Shown here: one piece after another, positions 35,684-44,796 of the stretch
Layout: each line of letters opens with the position of its first letter
Position numbering within the stretch: the stretch's first letter is position 1
From: Moorena producens 3L
GTDB taxonomy: Bacteria > Cyanobacteriota > Cyanobacteriia > Cyanobacteriales > Coleofasciculaceae
Direction of reading: 5' to 3'
DNA: 64,000 bases
NCBI RefSeq assembly: GCF_000211815.1
Contig: NZ_GL890944.1
Coordinates: forward strand, 23 to 64,022
Position numbers and translations under genes: made by a program
Notes under the pieces: model-generated
The model's input: the letters and a program-made list of their open reading frames with translations, nothing else
Database searches by the model: none
Told to the model about the DNA's origin: nothing

Positions 35684-35773
35684 AACAAGGCAGCCTTATT
35701 ACAACAACCTAGAACCTTTTACCCATAACCCTTTAACTATAAAGGCTGCCTTGTTCTTACGGTAACTTCAAAC
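35684..35773 (+). ncRNA. Candidate structured RNA downstream of the tnpB pseudogene
   Basis: AACAAGGCAGCCTT and AAGGCTGCCTTGTT form a long stem directly after the tnpB stop, followed by CTTACGGTAACTTCAAAC. The same 18-mer follows a differently paired stem at 56934-57006. The position, between tnpB and the element end near 35876, is that of an omegaRNA. Expression is inferred. Confidence 0.5.
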
Positions 35774-36397
35774 TCAGCTACCTCCGGTGCGGGGGAAAGT
35801 TACGCCCATGGAGTTAACAGTGACTTAGTTGCTGTGCCTGGGAATCCCCATCCCTGAGGCGGGTGGGGAGGTTCAATGGATAATTAGTGCTACCTTACCT
35901 GTCATAGAACCGGCTTCGATAGCGTTGTGAGCAGCAGCAGCTTCTTTGAGGGGAAACCGTTGGCTGAGGTGAATTTTCAGTTTACCTTGATCAATCCAAT
36001 TAGCACACTGCTGGAGAATCTCGGTTTGGTGCTGTTGAGCTGTAGTGAGCCCTTTCAAGGCTGGGGTGAGCATGAGTTCTAGACTGATGCGCAAATTATG
36101 CGATCGCGCTGTCTTCAAATTACCTTCGGCTGGGTCTGGTTGGAGGATAGTCACAATATCGCCATATACCCGCACTGCTTCACAGGTGTCATAAAAGGTT
36201 TTACCAAAAATTTTGGGTTTAAAGCCCCGTCCTTATAGGACGGCTTTCTTTTTAAGTTAAAACTTGACAGTTTTATCACTGCTTGTTATTATAAAATTAT
36301 AAACAAAAAAAAATAGATAAATACTATCTAATGATAAGTAGACAACGTAAAAAATATGTATCAGATACATATTGCGTAATTTGGTCTAACGACTTAA

Positions 36398-36451
36398 GCG
36401 ATGCAGCGCGGTCTTGGGGGTTTCCCCCATGAGCGACTGCATCAAGACAAC
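36398..36451 (+). repeat. Hairpin repeat nested in the 36205 element
   Basis: GCGATGCAGCGCGGTCTTGG, GGGTTTCCCCC and ATGAGCGACTGCATC make an outer GATGCAG/CTGCATC stem and an inner GGGGG/CCCCC stem. The sister element at 50105 has only AG at this position, so the repeat was inserted here. A further whole copy is at 44968. Confidence 0.88.
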
Positions 36452-36500
36452 GTCTATGAAAAAAAATTAGATAAAAAAAGTATCTATCTATATAAAAAAA

Positions 36501-36644
36501 GGTACGGTGGGGCACACCGAAACCTAAATCTTTGATTTAAACGCTTAGGTCGAATTGCCCTCTACTTTTTCTGGTTCCGACCTGATCAAGCAAGACAGCT
36601 CGTTGAAGTAAGAATCCCCGTCCTTAAAGGACGGGGAGTGTCAA
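36501..36644 (+). ncRNA. Candidate omegaRNA scaffold at element right end
   Basis: A 144-nt block from GGTACGGTGGGGCACACCG to GTGTCAA, conserved with the three other ends. The guide read-through would start AAAGCTAGTTTGTTTGTAAA, which is dehydrogenase sequence. Confidence 0.55.
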
Positions 36645-37253
36645 AAAGCTAGTTTGTTTGTAAAGGATAGGATAGTCAGCACCTAACTGACGCACTAATC
36701 TAGCTTTTTCTTGAGAACCGACAGTAGTACAAACCTCAGCACCTTTGAGCTTAGCTAGCTGAATAGCAACGTGACCAACACCACCAGCACCTGCCTGAAT
36801 CAGCACCTTTTGTCCTGCTTGCAACCGTCCTCGGTCATACAATGATTCCCAGGCAGTGATCAGTACTAGAGGAGCAGCAGCGGCTTCAGGGAAGGAGAGG
36901 GATTTAGGCTTGTGGGCAACTAAGGACTGATCAACAACAGCTAGTTCGGCATAGTTACCCGTACCAGATAATCCTAATCCCCCAGCACAGAAATATACCT
37001 CATCACCGACCTGGAATTTATCGACACCAGCACCAACAGCTTCTACCACACCAGCACCATCGCAGCCTAGGATAGCTGGCATTTGGTCACGGTAAAAGGT
37101 ACCTCTACGCCGCAGTTTGGTGTCAATGGGATTAACACCAGCAGCGTGAAGACGCACCAGGATTTCTGTGTCGTTTTTAATTGTGGGGTCTGGTACATCC
37201 TGAAGTTGCAGCACTTCAGGTGTACCAGCAGCGGTCATTAAAATGGCTTTCAT

Positions 37254-37695
37254 TGGTCATTTGTTAATTGTTAATTGTTAATTGTCAATGGTTAATGGTC
37301 AATGGTCAATGATCAATTTTCAATTAACTTTGCACAAATAACTTTGAACAAAATCGCCATTTGATGATTTGCCTTGATGATGTCCGATACTTTTTAGCTA
37401 CCAGAATCTACCAAAGGTAAACTCTAGCTCGCCAATGCAAGATGCTCTCGCATCCAGGGGGTATCTCCCAAAGCCCTCAGGAATATCCCGCGAGCGCCAT
37501 AAAAATGTCAAAAAAGTTCGTTCCACCGGGATTACAGCGCAACTATTAAACCCTTGGTTTTCGGCTTTAATTTAAGTTACATAATAATCCCTGTCGGTGT
37601 TACCCTAATTTAATTCTAACAAATAATAAGAGTTTTTGGTAGACTCTGCAACATTTTCTCTAGCTGTTTACTAACCCTTTTAGATCCATGCCTAA
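37254..37695. other. Spacer between dehydrogenase and HD genes
   Basis: It carries a TTAATTG/TCAATGG heptamer array (37260-37325). No gene is seen in the remainder. Confidence 0.6.
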
Positions 37696-38607
37696 TCATG
37701 CTGTACATAGTTGTGCTGTCGTTTGACTATAGCGACAGGGATGGCTGAAGAGTGCTTTAGGCTGGGATTGGTGTTCTGCTCGAAAGACATTGGCATCGAG
37801 ATTAGCCAGGATTTGTTTACCAGAAAGGCTTCGCTCTAGGTAGGGCAATGCGGGTTTGATATAAGGATAGACAACATTCCAGTAAAAGTTTGGGTAGTTC
37901 CGGCGTAAATCACCGGGATTACGATAGCCTAAAATCTGATTTTTCCCGATTTCTTCAAACTCGTAGAACAAGGCACTAATTTTTTGTAAGTAGCGGGGAT
38001 CAGCCAGCTGACCAATCAAATCTGCTGCTCTGACTAAACCAGGATAGTTAACCGTGTCTTGATGATCCTGATCAGCAGGTACTGGGAAACGGGTTAATTC
38101 AATATTGTGCTTAATCTGCTCAGTATCAATCAGCAGGTGATTACCAAAGTGTTCATCAATAAACTGCTTACCCCGGTCTACATGGTAGGGAGTAAGGCTG
38201 GCATCAGTTGCACCTGTAGGGAGAGTAATCATGAAATTGTCTATTCCTGTGGCATACAATCCTTGGTCTGGTTGGTCTTGACGACAGATGCCTTTGATAT
38301 AGCCAATGTCATGGCACAACAAAGAGATAATCACGTGCAACCAGTCTTCACAGGAGACGCTCCCTTCGCAGATGTGCTTACCCCACAAGATTTCCTGTCC
38401 AACTAGGGTGACTAGGAAGGTGTGTTCAATGTTGTGATAGAGAGCGTCACTATTAGCAATATTTTCCAGAGCCATGTGGGTAGCCCAAGTAATCAGCTCA
38501 CAGTAGTCTGATTTAAGGTTGCCGTAAGTGCTGTGGAAACCTGTCTCTAGATTTTTAACACAGGTATCAATGATTATCTCGGTAGGATTAAACATCATGG
38601 TAGGCAT
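37696..38607 (-). CDS. HD-domain metal-dependent phosphohydrolase
   Basis: This 303-aa cytoplasmic protein has an HD fold across about 40-210: ALYHNIEHTFLVT gives the first metal histidine, LLCHDIGYIKG the HD pair, then the helix LIDTEQIKHNIELTRFPV and VRAADLIGQLADP. HD proteins cleave phosphate esters or nucleotides; this group resembles cyanobacterial Npun-type hypothetical hydrolases of unknown substrate. The start may be at residue 1 or the nearby MM pair. It is alone on its strand, with a divergent 0.8-kb spacer upstream. Confidence 0.85.
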   Translation of the reverse strand: MPTMMFNPTEIIIDTCVKNLETGFHSTYGNLKSDYCELITWATHMALENIANSDALYHNIEHTFLVTLVGQEILWGKHICEGSVSCEDWLHVIISLLCHDIGYIKGICRQDQPDQGLYATGIDNFMITLPTGATDASLTPYHVDRGKQFIDEHFGNHLLIDTEQIKHNIELTRFPVPADQDHQDTVNYPGLVRAADLIGQLADPRYLQKISALFYEFEEIGKNQILGYRNPGDLRRNYPNFYWNVVYPYIKPALPYLERSLSGKQILANLDANVFRAEHQSQPKALFSHPCRYSQTTAQLCTA

Positions 38608-39423
38608 ATCAGCAACTCCTGATTTAGATTTAAGCTCATCCCCACGGTCACATCCGGGGGATTTCAGGTTAGGGGTTAGGGGTTAGGGGTTAGTTAATTG
38701 GTCTGGCATTGCTTAATTATGCAATGATTTTAAGAATTTTTTGGAATGAGCATCAGGCGTGGAACGGGCATCTTGCCCGTTTCATTTCCCAGGCAGGATG
38801 CCCACCCCACTCATATTAATTCGAAGATTCAGCAATGCCATTGGTCTGACTAACTACTAACGACGTTTTGTTTGGCAGCTTTCAATCCCTATATCTAGAT
38901 AAACGCTAGATCAAAGTTCTCACCATTCGCCCTGAGGCACTTAGCTTTGTTAGGTCCGGCACAAGGGGCGAGGTATTAACCTTATGTTTGTCAAGTTTTC
39001 ACCCACTTCGGATCAGGTATCTACCAAGCTGATAGCTGATAGCTAAAAGCTGATCGCTTTATCAACACAACCCATCAAGCTCCCAATTTTGGGCAATACA
39101 AGTGCAACAGGGAGTGATATGATATGACCAGTACTCAGTGCCATCAGACGCAGGGTTTTAGCTTGAGGGAAAAGGCAAGAGATTACTGAGACATCTATAA
39201 CCTCGTATAGGTTTGATTGCCATTAATCAAACTATAGCCTGTGTTTAAGACATCAGGGTAATTTGTGGAAAAAGGCTCACAAGCCACGTCTAATCCATAA
39301 TTTGTGTGAAAATCTTCACAAACTCATGGCTAGCTCAGCTTTTCGATAAGCTAGTTAGGATGGGTTTAAAATTAGCAGAAATACTATCTTTTTTTGGTGC
39401 ATCTTGATAACCACCTAAACGCT
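38608..39423. other. Long spacer before the HTH-AAA gene
   Basis: No gene seen. It contains AGGGGTT tandem units (38664-38692), a hairpin ACGGGCATCTTGCCCGT (38764-38780) with a partner GGCAGGATGCCC, and an AT-rich stretch before 39394 likely to hold the promoter. Confidence 0.6.
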
Positions 39424-40839
39424 ATGTCTAGGGGAAAAAACCGATTATTCAAAATCTCTATCGGCAAGACTGAGATGTTCTTAGAAAAATTGAATCAACT
39501 AGATTTGACTGTAGCATTTGATCAGCTAACACCTCGTAAACGAGAGGTCTTGAAGAAAATGTTAGCGGGCCAAAGCGATCAAGCGATCGCTAAGTCCCTA
39601 CACATCACAGAAGCTACTGTCAGAAAACATGTGCAGCAGCTGTGCGAGAAATTTGAGCTGAGGAATGCACCAGGTGAACACTACTCACTCCGAAATCAGT
39701 TAATTGACTTATTTAGTGAATATCAGCCTAAGTTAGTCAATCCAGAGTTATTAAGTAAATATAAATCTTTCATCGTCCCACCGATGCCAGAGTCAGAAGG
39801 GCAACAAAAGCCAGTTCCTCTCTATGCTGACTTTTATGTCAAGCGCATTCCTTATGAAGATCAGTTGTTAGAGGCAATTGTCAAGCCTGGTGCTCTAATT
39901 CGGATCAAAGCACCCCAGCAGATGGGTAAAACCTCCCTGATTGAACGAGTTCTGGCTGAGCTCAGGCAGCAAGGTTATCAAGCTGTGACCTTAAGCTTTG
40001 AGTTAGCCGATAGTACCGTCTATAGGGACCTCGGCAAATTCTCACGGTGGTTCTGTGCCAGAGTTGGTCAGACTCTAGGGCTGTCAAATAAGTTGGATGA
40101 GTATTGGGATGATATTTTTGGATGTAATAGTAACACCACAGATTACTTTCAGGAGTATTTATTGGCAGAAATTGAAAGCCAGATAGTACTCGTTATAGAT
40201 AAAGTTGATCTGGTGTTTGAACACCCCTTTATTGCTGATGATTTTTGTCGCCTTCTCCGTGGTTGGTATGACATCGCTAGGCGGGGCGATCGCAGTAGCG
40301 CTATCTGGAAAAAACTCCGGTTGGTGATAGTACATTCTACAGAAATTTATAGCTCCTTGGATATCAATCACTCACCACTGGCTAATGTCGGATTGGAAAT
40401 TGAGTTGCCAGAGTTTAGCACAGAGCAAGTACAGGAGTTAGTCAGACGTTATGGACTGGATGGGAATCCCAGAGAAGTGGAGGAACTGATGGCGATGGTG
40501 GGAGGACATCCTTATCTGTTGCGCAAAGGTTTAGCTTATATTAAATATGATCAGATTACCCTAGCGCAACTGTTAGAGGTGGCACCCACAGAAGCCGGAC
40601 CATTCAGTGACCATCTGCGACGCCACCTAGGAAATCTCAAACAGTCTCCAGAATTGGAAACTGCGTTGGAGAAAGTGGTTCAAGCACACAGCTGGGTAAC
40701 TATCCCATCGGAGCAAGCCTTTAAGTTATATAGCATGGGGTTAGTAAAGTTGCAAGGGAATAGCGTCATGCCTCGCTGTGATTTATATCACAAGTATTTT
40801 TGCGATCGCCTTTGCCAGCGGCTTGAGCCTGAGTGCTGA
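39424..40839 (+). CDS. HTH (LuxR-like) - AAA-like ATPase signalling protein
   Basis: This 471-aa protein has an N-terminal LuxR-type helix-turn-helix (about 35-80: LTPRKREVLKKMLAGQSDQA, IAKSLHITEATVRKHVQQL). It is followed by an AAA_35-type P-loop ATPase with RIKAPQQMGKTSL (P-loop), FELADSTVY, and a Walker B of IVLVIDKVDLVF. The usual glutamate after Asp is Lys here (residue 260). The C-terminal helical part (MVGGHPYLLRKGLAYI) is typical. I use ATG 39424 rather than TTG 39394. Similar HTH plus AAA proteins occur in VMAP-type conflict systems of cyanobacteria. It precedes another AAA_35 gene by 406 bp. Confidence 0.8.
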   Translation: MSRGKNRLFKISIGKTEMFLEKLNQLDLTVAFDQLTPRKREVLKKMLAGQSDQAIAKSLHITEATVRKHVQQLCEKFELRNAPGEHYSLRNQLIDLFSEYQPKLVNPELLSKYKSFIVPPMPESEGQQKPVPLYADFYVKRIPYEDQLLEAIVKPGALIRIKAPQQMGKTSLIERVLAELRQQGYQAVTLSFELADSTVYRDLGKFSRWFCARVGQTLGLSNKLDEYWDDIFGCNSNTTDYFQEYLLAEIESQIVLVIDKVDLVFEHPFIADDFCRLLRGWYDIARRGDRSSAIWKKLRLVIVHSTEIYSSLDINHSPLANVGLEIELPEFSTEQVQELVRRYGLDGNPREVEELMAMVGGHPYLLRKGLAYIKYDQITLAQLLEVAPTEAGPFSDHLRRHLGNLKQSPELETALEKVVQAHSWVTIPSEQAFKLYSMGLVKLQGNSVMPRCDLYHKYFCDRLCQRLEPEC

Positions 40840-41245
40840 GTGGGTCAGTTCAGAATCCATACTTCATATAACCTTAAACCTTAAACCTACCCTATACCGA
40901 ATGCCTAGGGCGAACAACCTAACCGAAGGGAACGCCTAAGGCCAACAACCTTGGCCAATAGGCCACGCTACGCGAACAACCTTAAATTTTAAACCTTAAA
41001 CCTTAAACCTTAAACCTACCCTAAACCGAACGCCAAAGGCGAACAACCTTGGCCTATTGGCCACGCTACGCGAACAACCTTGGCCTATTGGCCACGCTAC
41101 GCGAACAACCTTGGCCAATAGGCCACGCTACGCGAACAACTGTCAACATTCAACTGTCAACCTACCCTAAACCGAACGCCAAAGGCGAACAACTGTCAAC
41201 CTTGGCCAATAGGCCACGCTACGCGAACAAAAGTTAACAACTAAA
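40840..41245. repeat. Array of palindromic GGCC-loop-GGCC ACGCTACGCGAA repeats
   Basis: At least five copies (about 40955, 41051, 41081, 41111, 41203) occur with loops read in both directions: GGCCAATAGGCC and GGCCTATTGGCC, each followed by ACGCTACGCGAACAA. They alternate with AACCTTAAACC heptamers and a short variant CGCCAAAGGCGAACAAC. The array reaches to 15 bp before the next start codon. No gene is seen. Confidence 0.9.
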
Positions 41246-44200
41246 ATGACCTACGAATATATATACTCAGGGACTTTACCAGCCGATGCTCTTACCTATG
41301 TGAAGCGACAAGCAGATAATGATTTATATGAAGGATTGAAGGCTGGACAGTTTTGTTATGTATTGAACTCAAGACAGACTGGAAAATCTAGCTTACGAGT
41401 GCAAGTAATGCGTCGGCTTGAAGCAGATGGGGTTGCCTGTGCAGTAATTGATTTATCCATGGATGGTACTCAGCATGTCACTCTCGATCAATGGTATGCC
41501 AATATTGTCCGCTCTCTGGCTAGAGACTTCGACCTAGATATTAATTTACGCACTTGGTGGCGTGAGCGAGAAATGATATTTGCGGTGCGGCGATTGAGAG
41601 AATTTCTTGAAGAGGTTTTGCTCCAGCAAGTTACTCAAAATATTGTAATTTTTATTGATGAAATTGATAGCGTTCTTAGCCTCGATTTCCCCACTGATGA
41701 TTTTTTCGCTTTTATTCGTGCCTGCTATAACCAACGTGTGGATAAGTCAGACTACCAACGCCTTACGTTTGCGCTACTTGGAGTAGCAACACCATCAGAT
41801 TTAATTCAAGATAAAAAACGCACACCCTTTAATATTGGTCAGGCGATTCAGCTATATGGCTTTCAGTTGCACGAAGCACAGGGATTAGCGCAAGGATTAC
41901 AAGGAAAAATTAGTAATCCCCAAGATGTCCTGAAACAGGTCTTGTACTGGAGTGGAGGTCAACCTTTTCTGACCCAAAAGCTTTGTAAACTCTTGTTGGA
42001 TTCTGTATCTACTATCCCAACAGGTGGTGAGGCAGAGTGGGTTGACCAATTAGTGCGATCGCAAGTGATTGATGATTGGAAATCCCATGATAATCCGGAG
42101 CATCTTAAAACTATTCGCGATCGTCTTATTAAGAATGAGCAACGGGCTGGGCGATTACTGGGATTGTATCAGCAAATTCTGCAACGGGGAGAAATTGCTT
42201 CTGATGACAGTTATGAACAAATAGAATTGCGGCTATCGGGATTAGTGGTTGAGCAGCAAGGAAAATTAAGGATTTATAACCGTATTTATCAAGCTGTTTT
42301 TAACCAAAATTGGGTAGATAAAGAATTAGCAAATTTGCGACCGTATAGTAATGAAATTGCTGCTTGGTTAGACTCCGATTGTCAGGATACATCCTGTCTT
42401 CTGCGAGGACAACAGTTACAGGATGCATTAAGATGGGCCCTGGGTAAAAGCTTAAGCCATCAAGATTATCAGTTTTTGACCACTAGCCAAGAATGGGAAA
42501 AGCGAGAATTTAAAAAGGCGTTAGAAGAAATTCAACGGTATTCAGAAGCCAGACGACAAGGGAAACTTAATCCAGCCCTAGCGGCTACCACTAAGGAAAC
42601 TATCTATGAGTCTCTTGAACACCTGACCCCAGAAAGTTTCAAATATATTGTTTCCAACCTTGAATTGGACTTAGGAGTTTTTAATCAAACCTTATCCATG
42701 ATGGATACTCTGCTAGACCGAGAAGGGTTTGATTCCATTTTCAATGAAATGTTACGGTCTATCACCTTCAAAACTGGCGAGATACTACAGGCAGATCGCA
42801 CGACTATTTTTTTATTAGATGAAGCCAAAAATGAACTCTGGTCAATTGTGGCAAAGGGTGAAGGAGGAGACTCAGAAGAGATTCGGATGCCTGCGGATAA
42901 AGGGATTGCTGGTTATGTTGCTCAAACTAAGAAAACTGTCAATATTCCTTACGATTTATATAACGATACCCGTTCTAATACTGCTAAGGAATGGGATACC
43001 AAAACTGGATACCGTACTTATACCATGCTGGCTTTACCCTTACTAGATGATAAAGGAGATTTAGTGGCTGTTGTCCAATTACTAAATAAGTTAAAACAAC
43101 CGCCAGTTTTAGACGCGCCCTTAGCTGATAAAATTGATTTAAAAGGCTTTACACCAGAGGATGAAAAACTTTTTGCGCAATTCGCCCGCTCGATTCAAAT
43201 GATTCTTAAATCCTCTCGGTTATTTTATAAAGCAGCTCAGAAACAACGAATAGCTTCAGCATTGATAAATGCGACACAATCTCTGGGTAAAAGTAGCTTG
43301 GATCTAGAAGAAACTTTGAATAAAGTAATGAATCAGGCTCAAGAGCTAATGTCTGCTGATCGCAGCACAGTCTGGATGTTAGATGAGGAACAGGATGAAT
43401 TATGGACAAAAATTACGGTTGCTGATGGCACATTAAAAGAAATTCGGATTCCCAAAGGAGCTGGCTTTGCTGGTCAAGTTGTTACCACTAAACAGCCACT
43501 GATAATTCCGTTTGATCTCTATGACCATCCCAATTCAGAAACTGCCAAACAAACTGATAGTCAAACCGGTTATCGCACCTGTAGTTTGTTAGGGATGCCT
43601 GTGTTTAATGTTGATAATCAATTAATTGCTGTTACCCAATTAGTCAATAAAAAGAAACAGGGCAATTTTCCCCCATACAATCCCGCCGATTGGCCAAACC
43701 CTCCCGATTGCTGGAAGGCAAGTTTTGATCGCAGGGATCAAGACTTGATGGAAGCATTTAATATTCAAGCGGGTGTAGCGCTCCAAAATGCCAAGCTATT
43801 TAGTAAAGTCAAGCAACAACAGCTAGAGCAGCGAGATTTGGTCTTTAATGTATCCAGTGGTGTAATTTTTACCAATAAAACTGGTCAGATTATTCTTGCC
43901 AATGATCACGCTAAGGATTTCATTGGTTTGAAAGATATTGAGGAGAAGTCTTTACGGGACTTGCTCCACATTAAAGAGGGCAATTTTTCCCAATGGTTCG
44001 ATGTAGCATTAGCTGCCAAGACTGAAGAAGAACGTCGGCAAGATTATTCAGCTCAAACCTTAGTATCCCATAATACTCAAGCAGAACACAGTGTAAATCT
44101 ATGTATTATCTCTTGTCCTGATGCTTCTGATGTTAATCAGATTTCTACTATCCTAGTAATTATTAATGATAGTGGTGATGAGAAACAAAAACAGGATCAG

Positions 44201-44248
44201 CAAAAGCTAGTGCGTAGTGTGTCTAGGGTCAGCAATCTTTATGGTTGA
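41246..44248 (+). CDS. AAA_35 - GAF - GAF - PAS signalling protein, perhaps missing its output domain
   Basis: This 1000-aa cytoplasmic sensor has an AAA_35 ATPase (about 10-390) with VLNSRQTGKSSLR as P-loop and IVIFIDEIDSVLS as Walker B. Two GAF domains follow (about 480-650, ILQADRTTIFLLDE, and 680-850, LMSADRSTVWMLDE), both with the KGIAGYVA/GAGFAGQVV turn, then a PAS domain (about 865-970, VFNVSSGVIFTNKTGQIILAN). In related proteins an adenylate or guanylate cyclase comes next. Here the chain ends SVSRVSNLYG, just where a MSRYMS-type linker would start, so the cyclase may have been lost. GAF domains suggest a small-molecule or cyclic-nucleotide signal. Confidence 0.85.
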   Translation: MTYEYIYSGTLPADALTYVKRQADNDLYEGLKAGQFCYVLNSRQTGKSSLRVQVMRRLEADGVACAVIDLSMDGTQHVTLDQWYANIVRSLARDFDLDINLRTWWREREMIFAVRRLREFLEEVLLQQVTQNIVIFIDEIDSVLSLDFPTDDFFAFIRACYNQRVDKSDYQRLTFALLGVATPSDLIQDKKRTPFNIGQAIQLYGFQLHEAQGLAQGLQGKISNPQDVLKQVLYWSGGQPFLTQKLCKLLLDSVSTIPTGGEAEWVDQLVRSQVIDDWKSHDNPEHLKTIRDRLIKNEQRAGRLLGLYQQILQRGEIASDDSYEQIELRLSGLVVEQQGKLRIYNRIYQAVFNQNWVDKELANLRPYSNEIAAWLDSDCQDTSCLLRGQQLQDALRWALGKSLSHQDYQFLTTSQEWEKREFKKALEEIQRYSEARRQGKLNPALAATTKETIYESLEHLTPESFKYIVSNLELDLGVFNQTLSMMDTLLDREGFDSIFNEMLRSITFKTGEILQADRTTIFLLDEAKNELWSIVAKGEGGDSEEIRMPADKGIAGYVAQTKKTVNIPYDLYNDTRSNTAKEWDTKTGYRTYTMLALPLLDDKGDLVAVVQLLNKLKQPPVLDAPLADKIDLKGFTPEDEKLFAQFARSIQMILKSSRLFYKAAQKQRIASALINATQSLGKSSLDLEETLNKVMNQAQELMSADRSTVWMLDEEQDELWTKITVADGTLKEIRIPKGAGFAGQVVTTKQPLIIPFDLYDHPNSETAKQTDSQTGYRTCSLLGMPVFNVDNQLIAVTQLVNKKKQGNFPPYNPADWPNPPDCWKASFDRRDQDLMEAFNIQAGVALQNAKLFSKVKQQQLEQRDLVFNVSSGVIFTNKTGQIILANDHAKDFIGLKDIEEKSLRDLLHIKEGNFSQWFDVALAAKTEEERRQDYSAQTLVSHNTQAEHSVNLCIISCPDASDVNQISTILVIINDSGDEKQKQDQQKLVRSVSRVSNLYG

Positions 44249-44460
44249 AATTATTTCATAATTAGAAATGATGTGGGTTGAATTAAGTGATGACTTTGGA
44301 CTAGGACCTAATGATTTAAGGTAAGGGTTATGTTCTATGATACAACTGTAGATGCAAAACTCCTGAATTAAAAATGTCCATATTTATTGATTCAAATATT
44401 GATGAAACTGTAGATGCAAAACTCCTGAAAAGACAAATTATGACCAATTTAAAATCAATA

Positions 44461-44796
44461 TTATGAGATACTTAAGCGTTTTTCTTCTTTTTTTATAAAC
44501 TCCTTGATTCCTTCTAATTTATAAAAATCCTTGACTTTTTTTCCGTCGTTATCAAGAACTTTATACCGATATAGACCTGGGGGGCCAATACAACCATCAT
44601 TTTCCATAACTAAATCATAGCCAAGTTCTTTGAGTTTATCATAACAGCTGTTATGCTCTTCAACATCAATTTTGTTATAATCAACATTACACTTAAATTT
44701 TGGCTTGACCTCAGCCTCTACTTTATCAGCTTTCTGAGCAATTTTTTCCTCTAGAGATTTTACCCTTGATTTAATATCGTTTAAGTCTTCTTGCAT
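44461..44796 (-). CDS. Small coiled-coil protein of unknown function (paralogue A)
   Basis: This 111-aa protein starts with a charged helix (IKSRVKSLEEKIAQKADKVE). A conserved core follows, KPKFKCNVDYNKIDVEEHNS, then CYDKLKELGYDLVMENDGCI and YRYKVLDNDGKKVKDFY. CGGAGGAAT is well placed 9 bp before ATG 44796, so I reject a start 11 codons earlier. It is about 55-60% identical by eye to paralogue B at 45587, and upstream and downstream DNA is duplicated too. Two cysteines (in FKCNVD and HNSCYD) and a third in DGCIG are kept in both. I do not recognise the family. Confidence 0.8.
   Translation of the reverse strand: MQEDLNDIKSRVKSLEEKIAQKADKVEAEVKPKFKCNVDYNKIDVEEHNSCYDKLKELGYDLVMENDGCIGPPGLYRYKVLDNDGKKVKDFYKLEGIKEFIKKEEKRLSIS

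Larger units (their letters stand above)
36205..36644 (+). mobile_element. Non-autonomous IS200/IS605 element inside the dehydrogenase gene
   Basis: 440 bp, directly after TTAC (36201-36204). It opens CAAAAATTTTGGG with a CCGTCCTTATAGGACGG hairpin and closes with a second hairpin and GGGGAGTGTCAA. It has no transposase. It is closely alike the element at 50105, but holds an extra insert of about 53 bp at 36398. Confidence 0.88.
35873..37253 (-). pseudogene. Zinc-type alcohol dehydrogenase/quinone oxidoreductase gene broken by a mobile element
   Basis: The N-terminal part (37253-36645) shows VKAI-like MKAILMTAAGTPEVLQL, AGVNPIDTKLRRRG, LGCDGAGVVEAVGAGVDKF and the Rossmann motif AGAGGVGHVAIQLAKLKGA. 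The C-terminal part (36204-35873) gives GKTFYDTCEAVRVYGDIVTI through TGKVALIIH. A 440-bp element lies between. Simple rejoining leaves a frame mismatch, and about 20 residues usual between TSF and GGKTF are absent, so a deletion came with or after insertion. The stop codon TGA lies at the border of the neighbouring tnpB element, so both ends of this gene met mobile DNA. Confidence 0.88.

Noticed and set aside
41049..41237. 62-aa open frame with WPRYANN repeats
   Set aside because: It is wholly made of the palindromic repeat family.
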